A program made the position numbers and the translations under genes. The notes beneath the pieces are model-generated. The model did no database searches. It was not told the DNA's origin and was given only the letters and a program-made list of their open reading frames with translations. From Bacillus sp. ZZV12-4809 (lineage in GTDB: Bacteria; Bacillota; Bacilli; Bacillales; Cytobacillaceae): a stretch of DNA of 64,000 bases. Below are positions 15,834 through 23,777 of this stretch, in pieces. The stretch covers positions 372,001 through 436,000 of the forward strand of contig NZ_VCRN01000001.1 of NCBI RefSeq assembly GCF_009849585.1. Reading direction: 5' to 3'. The number at the start of each line of letters is the position of its first letter. Position 1 is the first letter of the stretch.

Positions 15834-16349
15834 ATGATAAAAATTCAAGATATTGAAGTGGATTTTACAAATATAGATATAACACCTTATTTTCAAGTTA
15901 AGGCAGAAAACAGAATAAGGTTTGGGTTAGAAGTTTTTGAGAATCATGGAACAAGATTACTACAAGATATATTAAACGATGTCTTTCTAGATAGCAGTTC
16001 GGTTTCTGCTTCTTTTATTACTGGATATATTAATAAAAACAAAAGATCTTCTTTAAAAACCGGACTAGGTGAAATAGTAAAGATTTCAAATTGGAAAGAA
16101 TCATTAATTGAAGATCCTATTAATGAAAGAACTATTATATTCGGTACAATAAATAATCTCCAACCAAAACATATTTTTGCTTATACCAAAATGATTATAC
16201 AAGGACACCCTCAGTCTTACATAATATTCTACAATGATAATGTCCTTATTTATGTTAGCAGTGATGTAGTTGATATAATTACCGATAAGAATTTAATTAC
16301 AAGCCTAAAATCTAAGTATAATAAATACTATGTACAAGGTTTTGAGTGA
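15834..16349 (+). CDS. Putative immunity protein for the Ntox21 toxin
   Basis: A 171-residue soluble protein, no signal peptide. Its SD (AGGAGA) overlaps the toxin stop and the genes are four bases apart, so they are co-translated. It presumably binds and blocks the toxin in the producer's cytoplasm. The sequence ('IRFGLEVFENHGTRLLQDIL', 'HIFAYTKMIIQGHPQSYI') is not one I can assign to a named immunity family; function is inferred from position. Confidence 0.72.
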   Translation: MIKIQDIEVDFTNIDITPYFQVKAENRIRFGLEVFENHGTRLLQDILNDVFLDSSSVSASFITGYINKNKRSSLKTGLGEIVKISNWKESLIEDPINERTIIFGTINNLQPKHIFAYTKMIIQGHPQSYIIFYNDNVLIYVSSDVVDIITDKNLITSLKSKYNKYYVQGFE

Positions 16350-16386
16350 AGTACAGATAACTAATAAATAATTCTTTCAACAAAAT

Positions 16387-16425
16387 AAAAAAGCTGTATG
16401 CCACGATATGTTGGAATACAGCTTT
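16387..16425 (-). terminator. Intrinsic terminator between convergent genes
   Basis: AAGCTGTAT / ATACAGCTT stem; minus strand ends in TTTTTT, plus strand in TTTCTTC. May serve both the immunity gene and the 16428-16682 gene. Confidence 0.8.
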
Positions 16426-16427
16426 CT

Positions 16428-16682
16428 TCATTGTAATACATGCTCTTTCTTTCCTTTAATCCGGACAAAAGGTGACGTTGCTCTAATAAGTTCATAGGTT
16501 GAAGCCTGTTCTTTATTTCCGCTCATTAAAGATTCGTACCGACTTCTCGCTGTATCTAAGATTTCGTCAATCTCAGCCTGAATTAAGGTCCTCTCCTTCT
16601 TGTTATGGGCATCATGTAGTTCAAGTTGAAGTTCATTAAACTTCTCAAGCTCATTAGCATTTAGAAAGTCCTTAAGTTGCAT
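16428..16682 (-). CDS. Small hypothetical helical protein
   Basis: An 84-residue, highly charged, probably coiled-coil protein ('NELEKFNELQLELHDAHNKK') with a basic tail. AAGGAGATGCC precedes ATG. It sits beside a DUF4257 gene, a type common in prophage and plasmid segments, so a mobile-element origin is likely. No function known. Confidence 0.65.
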   Translation of the reverse strand: MQLKDFLNANELEKFNELQLELHDAHNKKERTLIQAEIDEILDTARSRYESLMSGNKEQASTYELIRATSPFVRIKGKKEHVLQ

Positions 16683-16803
16683 CTTGGCATCTCCTTTCAG
16701 GATTTATTTGCTAAGATTCAGTCTCCATTTAGATATCGTTTAATTGTTACGGTAATTATATCATAATTTTCTTACAAAATATGTAAGAAAGAATAATGCT
16801 TGT

Positions 16804-17184
16804 TTATTGTTCTTTCTCATGTTTTGCTGAGGACTCATTGTCTTTCGGTTCAGGAGAAGGCAAAGATTCGTTTAATTTTTCTAAATTGCTCTTAACCGAA
16901 TCAATATTAGCTTGCTGATTTGAAGCTTCTAATTTGGCAATTGTACCTTCTCCGGCATAGCCGCCTAAGATAGAAGTCAATATTACTCTTTCCAACCCAT
17001 TAGGATCTGCCACAATAACAACTGCGACGGCAGCCAATGCCCCATAAGCCATATCAGTTAAAAAACCAGGATAGAATGTTCTTTTTGTGTTTCTTGGTTT
17101 TTTAATGGTGTTATTCCTCTTAGCATGAGATAATACGCCCATCATTGAACCTATCCCTGCTGCTATTAATATCTTTGTTAACAT
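16804..17184 (-). CDS. DUF4257 domain small membrane protein
   Basis: A 126-residue protein with three membrane segments (about 3-22, 45-62, 67-85). The opening 'GIGSMMGVLSHAKRNNTIKKPRNTKR' region and 'ILGGYAGEGTIAKL' match the DUF4257 pattern of Bacillaceae phage-type proteins. Residues 90-126 are an extra hydrophilic, Glu/Lys-rich tail. SD GAGG lies six bases before ATG. Function unknown; holin-like or phage-accessory roles are speculation. Confidence 0.75.
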   Translation of the reverse strand: MLTKILIAAGIGSMMGVLSHAKRNNTIKKPRNTKRTFYPGFLTDMAYGALAAVAVVIVADPNGLERVILTSILGGYAGEGTIAKLEASNQQANIDSVKSNLEKLNESLPSPEPKDNESSAKHEKEQ

Positions 17185-17226
17185 ATTTTACCTCACCCTT
17201 TCGTTTTTTGTCTTGAAAATTTGCAC

Positions 17227-17296
17227 AAAAAAACGACCTTTGGACGATAGAAAGACATTACAAATAAAGTAATGTTCCATCGACCACAAAGGCCGT
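17227..17296 (-). terminator. Long imperfect hairpin with minus-strand T-run
   Basis: Arms 17233-17261 and 17269-17296 pair with a few mismatches; on the minus strand seven Ts follow (17233-17227). It ends transcription from the small gene at 17430-17573 and separates it from DUF4257. In size and make-up it resembles 14691-14740. Confidence 0.65.
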
Positions 17297-17429
17297 AACT
17301 TTTAAGCGTACCCGCTAGTCTCAAAAAGACTGCTAAAAAAATTAATAGAAAAAAATACTACTATAAATTTCTAGCGGTATCAATATTTTCCTAATATATT
17401 CTTTTACCTCACCCATTCATCCGTGCTCT

Positions 17430-17573
17430 TTAAAGCATTTTTAGTCTTGTAGAAGCTTCTTTATAACATTCTGGGTCTTCCCTACAAGTATCCTCAATGG
17501 AATGGATTAGAACATCAATGGCTTGCAAAGTCAGCTTAAGTTCACTTTTGGACTTTCCTTTTATCTCAAACAT
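17430..17573 (-). CDS. Hypothetical 47-residue protein
   Basis: ATG at 17573, stop TAA at 17430-17432. Helical, with two cysteines ('SIEDTCREDPECYKEA') and leading 'MFEIKGKSKSELKLTLQAID'. SD is weak (AAAGAGA). A long terminator-like hairpin downstream supports a transcript. Resembles small phage-region proteins in character, but no family is recognised; it fills most of the 17185-17652 gap. Confidence 0.4.
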   Translation of the reverse strand: MFEIKGKSKSELKLTLQAIDVLIHSIEDTCREDPECYKEASTRLKML

Positions 17574-17600
17574 TCTCTTTGTTCTTTATAATGGTATCCA

Positions 17601-17630
17601 TGTATAGAAATGACAGGCTCACAAATAATA
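17601..17630 (+). promoter_or_regulatory. Candidate sigma-G promoter of the ger operon
   Basis: TGTATA (17601-17606), 17-bp spacer, AATAATA (17624-17630), against the forespore sigma-G consensus TGNATA-N17/18-CATANTA (5 of 7 at -10). ger receptor operons of B. subtilis are transcribed by sigma-G, which supports the call. Confidence 0.55.
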
Positions 17631-17652
17631 TGAAAAAAACAGAGGTTTTGCT

Positions 17653-19149
17653 ATGAAGAGAAAGAGCAGCCGAAATAATGACAGCATCGGCAACTCCCAT
17701 CCAATCCATCAGAATTGGGTTGAAACTTTTTCCGGTTCAAATGACTTTGTTCATTATCATACTTCACCAATCGATAATCATCCATTTTGGATAGCCTATT
17801 TTCGCACGCTTATATCATCAGATATTCTGCATAAGGATGTTCTTCCATACATACAGGGCCGCCTTTCCTTAATCGAGCTAAAAGACATTATTCCGATTCA
17901 GGAAATGGTTATCACCAGCGATTCGGATGAAATCATTCAAAGCATTATGAATGGCTACATGGCCATTCAATTACATCCTCATGATGAGGACTGTTTATTA
18001 GTCAATATCGCAAACAGTAAATTTCGCGATGTGGGTATTCCAACATTGGAAGCCTCTGCAATAGGCCCTCAAATCGGGTTTATTGAGGAATTGGATACTA
18101 ATATTAACCTCATCCGAAAGAGATTGCCCATATCTGACCTTATCGTAAAGGAAATGACTGTAGGAAATTTATCAAAAACAAAAGTAGCCGTTCTCTATGT
18201 GAAAGGGATAGCAGATCCGGAAAATATCAACACCGTCATTCAAAGAATTACAGACATACAGTATGAGCACATCCAGGATAGTTCCTATATCTCGGCTATG
18301 ATCGAGGACAATTCCAATTCTTTGTTCCCCCAATCCATTTCAACAGAAAGGTCAGACAGGGTGGCAGCGGGGCTTACAGAAGGAAAGGTTATCATTGCCG
18401 TAGATGGGTCACCCAATCTGATAATTCTGCCCGTCACGTTTATGGAATCCTTTATTGCAATGGAGGATTATAACTATTCATGGATTATCAGTAATTTCTT
18501 CCGTTTATTGCGCTTTGCTTCCTTATTTATTTCAGCATTTGTCACTCCCATGTATGTGGCGATTATGACCTATCATTACGAGTTAATTCCAGCCCGTCTG
18601 CTGGAGCCGCTTGTAGGATCAAGAGCAACAGTTCCCTTCCCCCCTTTTCTGGAAGCTTTGTTTTTAGAACTAATGATCGAAATGGTAAAGGAGGCAGGAA
18701 TCCGATTACCGCTTAAAATTGGGCAATCGCTGGGTGTCGTAGGCGGCATTGTCATCGGACAGGCAGTGGTGGAAGCCGGATTAACCAGCAATGTGCTGCT
18801 GATTATTGTGGGGCTTGGAACATTAGCTTCCTACACATCCCCCGTGTATAAATTCAGCAACACCATCCGCTTTATTAAGTTTCCGATCATTTTTCTAGCC
18901 GCTTGGCTGGGCCTATTTGGTGTATACCTTAGCTTAATCTATACATTGATACACATACTTAGGCTGACATCACTTGGACGGCCATATTTAAGCAATTATC
19001 CTATGCGGAGAACCGCATTTCAGGACCTGTGGATCAGACTCCCTTTTTCCATACAAAAAGATAACCCCCAAAATTTAAGGCCGCAAAAAAAGAAAAAGGT
19101 TTCAGGAAACCAAAAGAATCCTGAGCCATTGAATGATTTTTACGAATAA
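17653..19149 (+). CDS. Spore germination receptor A subunit (GerA family)
   Basis: A 498-residue protein of the nutrient germinant receptor. The N-terminal hydrophilic domain (about 1-275) contains the family pattern 'LIELKDIIPIQEMVITSDSD'; five or so membrane segments follow (from about 283). The hallmark 'PFPPFLEALFLELMIEMVKE' lies near 333-352. The C-tail is basic. AGAGG is seven bases before ATG. First gene of a gerA-gerB-gerC operon; the complex sits in the spore inner membrane and triggers ion release on nutrient binding. Germinant specificity cannot be read from sequence. Confidence 0.95.
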   Translation: MKRKSSRNNDSIGNSHPIHQNWVETFSGSNDFVHYHTSPIDNHPFWIAYFRTLISSDILHKDVLPYIQGRLSLIELKDIIPIQEMVITSDSDEIIQSIMNGYMAIQLHPHDEDCLLVNIANSKFRDVGIPTLEASAIGPQIGFIEELDTNINLIRKRLPISDLIVKEMTVGNLSKTKVAVLYVKGIADPENINTVIQRITDIQYEHIQDSSYISAMIEDNSNSLFPQSISTERSDRVAAGLTEGKVIIAVDGSPNLIILPVTFMESFIAMEDYNYSWIISNFFRLLRFASLFISAFVTPMYVAIMTYHYELIPARLLEPLVGSRATVPFPPFLEALFLELMIEMVKEAGIRLPLKIGQSLGVVGGIVIGQAVVEAGLTSNVLLIIVGLGTLASYTSPVYKFSNTIRFIKFPIIFLAAWLGLFGVYLSLIYTLIHILRLTSLGRPYLSNYPMRRTAFQDLWIRLPFSIQKDNPQNLRPQKKKKVSGNQKNPEPLNDFYE

Positions 19150-19167
19150 TGTTATAGGGTGATTCGT

Positions 19168-20253
19168 TTGAAAGTAAGCATAAGGCACCAGGTCTCCCCT
19201 TATTTGGTCTTTTTCATCATTTACAACTCACAGGTGGGTGTGGGGATTTTAAGTTTTCAAAGAACGATTGCAGAGAAAGCGGGATATGATGCATGGATTG
19301 GCGTCCTCGCCGCAGGATGTCTGGTTCAGGTCTTTATTTGGGTTATGTATAAACTGCTTGGAAAAGCACAGGGGGATATCATCGATATTCACAAGGCTTC
19401 CTTCGGCAATGTCCTTGGAAAATTCCTAAGCTTCTTCATCATCAGCTATTATGCTTTAGCAAGTGTGTCTGTCATGCTTAAATTCATAGAAATTATCCAG
19501 GTTTGGATGTTTCCGGCCATACCTTCCTGGATTGTATCCGTTTTGATTCTAATACTTGTATATTATTGCATTTCCGGAGGCTTTCGCGTTGTCGTCGGCC
19601 TGTCATTTTTATCTTTTCTTTTCCCGCAGCTATGGGTCTTATTTCTGTATATATTTCCATTGAAGACTGCTCATTTTTCAAATTTGCTTCCCATCATGAA
19701 TCACTCCGTTATGGACATGCTGGACTCTATTAAGAGCTCCATGTACACCATAGCAGGAACAGAGACACTATTAATGGTTTACCCATTTATCCGAAATCCT
19801 GATAAATCCAGAAAGTTTGCTCATCTCGGTGTACTTTTCACTACATTGCTCTATACCCTTTCTTCCATTGTGTCTTTCACCTTTTATAGTGAAAACCAAT
19901 TAAAATCGACCATCTGGCCAGAGCTTTCACTTACTAAAGTCATTAAGTTTTCTTATTTGGAGCGCTTTGAATATTTATATATCTCTATGTATTCAATGGT
20001 TGTCACCGCATTGATTTCACTGTTGTTATGGTGTTCAAGCAGGGGATTAAAGAAAATCTTTAATGTGAAGCAAAAGTATGCTTTATGGGTCCTTATTTTA
20101 ATCAGCGTAGGGTTGTGTCTAATTAATAATGAGCATTTTAATGAGATGCTGGATAAATATATTACGCAGATGAATTTGTACGTCTTTTACGTCTATATCC
20201 CTCTGCTTCTGATTTATTTCACTTTGTTTAAAAGGGGGCATCAAGATGGGTAG
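19168..20253 (+). CDS. Spore germination receptor B subunit (GerAB family permease)
   Basis: A 361-residue protein with ten predicted membrane segments, of the APC-like GerAB family ('IYNSQVGVGILSFQRTIAEKAG' opening). The B subunit is thought to hold the germinant-binding site. TTG at 19168 with AGGGTG six bases upstream is chosen; GTG at 19159 is the alternative. Ends 8 bases inside gerC. Confidence 0.93.
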   Translation: MKVSIRHQVSPYLVFFIIYNSQVGVGILSFQRTIAEKAGYDAWIGVLAAGCLVQVFIWVMYKLLGKAQGDIIDIHKASFGNVLGKFLSFFIISYYALASVSVMLKFIEIIQVWMFPAIPSWIVSVLILILVYYCISGGFRVVVGLSFLSFLFPQLWVLFLYIFPLKTAHFSNLLPIMNHSVMDMLDSIKSSMYTIAGTETLLMVYPFIRNPDKSRKFAHLGVLFTTLLYTLSSIVSFTFYSENQLKSTIWPELSLTKVIKFSYLERFEYLYISMYSMVVTALISLLLWCSSRGLKKIFNVKQKYALWVLILISVGLCLINNEHFNEMLDKYITQMNLYVFYVYIPLLLIYFTLFKRGHQDG

Positions 20254-21328
20254 CCGCTCAGTATTATCGATCTTCTTCATCCTTTTTCTATCCGGGTGTT
20301 CCCTGCTCCCAACCCGTATTGTCAATGAGGTCGGGATGATACAGGGGGTTGGCTATGATTTGGCCGGTGAAGGGGAGATTGAAGGGACCGTTGCCTATCC
20401 AGTCTTTAAGAATAAAGGTTCAACAACCGAGGTCAAATCAGTATCCGGATATTCAAGCAAGGAAATAAGGGAAAAGTTAAACAATGAAACACAGCTTCGA
20501 TTAGTCAGCGGCCAGCTCAGGCTGGCTCTTTATGGGGAGTCACTGGCAGAAAGCGGGATCAGTGATTTTATCGATACCTTAAACCGGGATCCCTTTATCG
20601 GAAGCATCGTACAATTGGCGATTGTGGATGGGGAAACGAAAGAGCTGATGAACCTGAATAAATATCAGAGTGAGAATATTTCCATTTACCTCCAGGAAAT
20701 GCTGGATCAAAACATGGAGTTCGGAACGCTTCCAAAAACCAATCTGCAAACCTTTTTATTTCAATTATTTCAGACAGGTCAAGATGCATACTTACCTTTA
20801 ATAAAGAATGTAAATGGTACCATCAGAATAACTGGTTTGGCGGTTTTTAAAGATGATAGCTTTATTACTTCCATTCCAAGGGAAGACATATTTATGTTCA
20901 AAACATTGCTTAAAAAGAACAAAAACAATGGTACGCAGGCGTTTATGCTGGAAAATGGGGATAAGGTGGTCCTGGAAACCCTTTATTCAAATCCTAAATA
21001 TAAAATAAAGATGGTTCAGGGAAAGCCGGAATTTTCCATTCACCTAAAAATGAAAACAAAGCTTCAGGAATTTGCTTCATCTGAGAAAAAAAAACATGCT
21101 TTTGATAGGAAGAAATATCAGGATAAAGTAGAAAAGGAACTGGAAAAAAAAGCTCTCCATTTCATAAATAGGCTTAAGGAGGAGCAGGTTGATCCTCTAG
21201 GGCTGGGAGCAAAATACAGGGAGCATGATCGTGCCTTTGATGAACAACAATGGAAGATGCAATATCCAGATGTCAAAGTGTCCATTAAAGCCAATGTGGA
21301 AATAGAGCAGACTGGAACAATCAATTAA
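20246..21328 (+). CDS. Spore germination receptor C subunit (Ger(x)C lipoprotein)
   Basis: A 360-residue lipoprotein: signal peptide with lipobox LSGC (Cys18), then three-domain GerC body; the C-terminal region has 'EEQVDPLGLGAKYREHD' where the family's DxxGFG element lies. GGGGGC precedes ATG, which overlaps the end of gerB. Completes a canonical A-B-C receptor operon. It is divergent from the gerC fragment at 1-534, so the organism has at least two receptor loci within 21 kb. Confidence 0.94.
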   Translation: MGSRSVLSIFFILFLSGCSLLPTRIVNEVGMIQGVGYDLAGEGEIEGTVAYPVFKNKGSTTEVKSVSGYSSKEIREKLNNETQLRLVSGQLRLALYGESLAESGISDFIDTLNRDPFIGSIVQLAIVDGETKELMNLNKYQSENISIYLQEMLDQNMEFGTLPKTNLQTFLFQLFQTGQDAYLPLIKNVNGTIRITGLAVFKDDSFITSIPREDIFMFKTLLKKNKNNGTQAFMLENGDKVVLETLYSNPKYKIKMVQGKPEFSIHLKMKTKLQEFASSEKKKHAFDRKKYQDKVEKELEKKALHFINRLKEEQVDPLGLGAKYREHDRAFDEQQWKMQYPDVKVSIKANVEIEQTGTIN

Positions 21329-21335
21329 CTGGATC

Positions 21336-21360
21336 AAAAAAAGCTGCCTGATCAGCAGCT
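21336..21360 (-). terminator. Intrinsic terminator between convergent genes
   Basis: AGCTGC / GCAGCT stem with T7 on the minus strand; serves the 21370-21855 gene. Confidence 0.8.
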
Positions 21361-21369
21361 GATTATAGC

Positions 21370-21855
21370 TTATGAAGGTCTCTGTGCCCATGTAGTACGA
21401 AGCTTGAACATCGAAATGATCATGACTAAAGATAAGATAATGGCTCCGCCGTCCGTAATCGCACTTGGCAGAATCCCTAACACGCCATAAATGTCATTAA
21501 CTGCTGTCCACATTGATGAAGGAATCATAATTGGCCCAGTGGCTTGCGTGACATTAACGATTAATATGATCCACCATAATATTTTTGAACGGCTATTTAA
21601 AGCCAATATGCCTAACGCATTTCCAGCAATGTATAAACACCCGACAATTCTAAAACCAAATGTGAATTCGATTGCTTCACCAGCAGGGTCTGCTGCTCCC
21701 GCCATTTGCATCATGGTTTCAATTAAAGACGGATTTATAATAATAAAATTGTGAATGGCTGTCCCAATGGTAAAAAGAATGGAACATAAAAAAATGGTCA
21801 TTTGCAGCTTTCCGGTTGCAGCTGAATCTGTTAACTGATGTTTCTCTTTTGGCAT
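21370..21855 (-). CDS. Hypothetical four-helix membrane protein
   Basis: A 161-residue protein with four clear membrane segments (about 17-38, 65-85, 92-112, 132-152) and short loops. ATG at 21855 follows a GAAGAGGATGAAG region acting as SD. No motif identifies a function; faces the ger operon convergently. Confidence 0.65.
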   Translation of the reverse strand: MPKEKHQLTDSAATGKLQMTIFLCSILFTIGTAIHNFIIINPSLIETMMQMAGAADPAGEAIEFTFGFRIVGCLYIAGNALGILALNSRSKILWWIILIVNVTQATGPIMIPSSMWTAVNDIYGVLGILPSAITDGGAIILSLVMIISMFKLRTTWAQRPS

Positions 21856-22044
21856 TTATCTTCATCCTCTTCCTGACTCTTTATATATCAAATGTACCAT
21901 GGTCCATTTATAGTATCCTGGGCCTCCGGTTCAATTTTTATCTAAGTCTTGGGATTTAGTCTATCGCAGGGAATGGACCAGCAGCTGGTCGTTAATAAAT
22001 GCACTTTTGTTCCAGACAATATTCGCACGTTTTTTGTCACCCAT

Positions 22045-22071
22045 AAAAAAAGCCTTTCTCAGCGAAAGGCT
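22045..22071 (-). terminator. Intrinsic terminator of the DUF3231 gene
   Basis: Minus strand AGCCTTTC / GAAAGGCT stem, then TTTTTTT. Confidence 0.88.
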
Positions 22072-22105
22072 TCTCTAAACTGCAAAGTATGGACTATTAG
22101 AATCA

Positions 22106-23125
22106 TTAACCTCTATCAGCAGCTGCAGGCGGCTGTTCAAACCATCCTTTCTCAATCATAATTCTAGCAGCACGTTCAACAAAATATGAGTTTTTCATAA
22201 TGGCCTTCAAATAAATCATGCCTAGATCCCGCCGGCCATTGACGGCCACTGAATTTCCGAAGGCTCTTATTTTTATTGAAAACATATCCATCTTATGGAA
22301 CAGCATGATTTTATCTGAAAAAGGAGAAAAAGTGGAATTGGTTACTAAGTCATCCAGATAAGGTGGAGACGGCAAATCTTCCTCATGAAGCTTTTGCTTA
22401 TAACTCTCGATATTAGCTGTAGTTATTTCCTTTCCACTCTCGAATAGTTTTCGTATCTTTTCATCCTTTGCCACCTGGCTGAATGCCATAATCAGTGCTT
22501 TGCTTGTTACATTATTTTCAATATTATCGTAGAAATGGGTGATTTCCATTGCATGCATAGGACGTTTGTTTCCAAGATATCCATTCAGAAAATCCTTATG
22601 TACAAATTCCACTTTCTCAGGAGCCGGAATTAATGGTGGTTTAATAATTAACCCTTTATACATGAGGATATCTTTTATCTGCTCCATTAAATCCATGGCA
22701 GAATCCATACAATGCCTGAAGAATTCCTTTACATCCTTTCTGTAAACAAGTGGGATCGCGATACTGTAAATACTTAATCCTGCTTTTGCCGTATACTTTA
22801 AATAATGGACATAAAATTCGTCCATAAACAGTCTCGGAGCACCTAAGTTAACATCCTCATCAGAAAAACCCGCAGGAATGGGAACTCCATCTTTCTCAAA
22901 GATCCCTTTAATGATTTCCATGAATTCTTCTGACAGGTGCAAGGCGTTTTCCAATAACTTTTTAATTTCTTTATCTTCCACATGCTGCAGAAAATATTTT
23001 AAAATACATGTTGCCATGCTGTTTCCCATGTATGTAGCCCAAAGCTTGCCCATTTCTGCAGATGTTAATTTTTCCTTGCTGCTTGCTTGATGAGAACCTA
23101 ATTTAATTGGCTTAATTTTTTTCAT
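22106..23125 (-). CDS. DUF3231 family protein
   Basis: A 339-residue protein made of two tandem ferritin-like/helical halves (about 15-165 and 190-330), each opening with 'LTSAEMGKLWATYMGNSM' or 'MHAMEITHFYDNIENNVTSK' type helices. This is the duplicated DUF3231 layout common in Bacillaceae; some members are spore or sporulation proteins (inference from the family). Single gene with SD (AAGGGAT) and terminator. Confidence 0.85.
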   Translation of the reverse strand: MKKIKPIKLGSHQASSKEKLTSAEMGKLWATYMGNSMATCILKYFLQHVEDKEIKKLLENALHLSEEFMEIIKGIFEKDGVPIPAGFSDEDVNLGAPRLFMDEFYVHYLKYTAKAGLSIYSIAIPLVYRKDVKEFFRHCMDSAMDLMEQIKDILMYKGLIIKPPLIPAPEKVEFVHKDFLNGYLGNKRPMHAMEITHFYDNIENNVTSKALIMAFSQVAKDEKIRKLFESGKEITTANIESYKQKLHEEDLPSPPYLDDLVTNSTFSPFSDKIMLFHKMDMFSIKIRAFGNSVAVNGRRDLGMIYLKAIMKNSYFVERAARIMIEKGWFEQPPAAADRG

Positions 23126-23378
23126 GGTAATCCCTTCTTTTTTACTTAATATCTCCCTCCTTTAAATTCGTATACTTTAAATATGCATATTAACAGCCTA
23201 ATATAAGAAAAGGGAGCTTCCGATCCCTTAGATCTTCAACTCCCAGCTAATGAAAAAGTATCTTCCGGTTAGTTGAAAACTAAATATTGGACTAAGAACA
23301 CTCCACACATCTATCTGATAAAAACGTCCAAAAATGCACATGTCCTCAATGTCGCCCACTCTAATCTTTTTGTATGGC

Positions 23379-23570
23379 TTACCCGTCCTGGGAGGACATG
23401 GTTAGTTTATATAAATAAGCAAGCGATCCAAGCAGGGCAAACACAGCCAAAGCATTTGTCACAGAAAAAAAGCCTATGTCCGCTAACATGTTCCTGATCA
23501 TTAAAAAGATAGCCATCACCGAAATCATGACAGCCCAGTAAAAATCAAACCTGCCGCTATCCTTTTTCAA
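23379..23570 (-). CDS. Small two-helix membrane protein
   Basis: A 63-residue protein with two membrane segments (about 10-28 and 34-54). TTG at 23570 is supported by GGGAGGG seven bases upstream. Family not recognised. Confidence 0.6.
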   Translation of the reverse strand: MKKDSGRFDFYWAVMISVMAIFLMIRNMLADIGFFSVTNALAVFALLGSLAYLYKLTMSSQDG

Positions 23571-23729
23571 AACCAGCCCTCCCTTTATAATCTAGTACGA
23601 TCTTTAAGGAGTAAAGGTTTCATTGAACGGATAAAAACACAACAAAAAGAAAATACCCCTCCAGGCTCTAATTAACCACCTTCCTATAGGTCAGCCCCTT
23701 CCACCTGTCTCACCTTAAGCACTGCCAAA

Positions 23730-23767
23730 AAAGAGAAAAACCCGGCTCCATCAAGGAAGCCGGGTTT
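23730..23767 (-). terminator. Intrinsic terminator of the subtilase gene
   Basis: Minus strand AAACCCGGCT / AGCCGGGTTT, 10-nt loop, then TTCTCTTTTTT. Confidence 0.9.
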
Positions 23768-23777
23768 CTCAATACTA

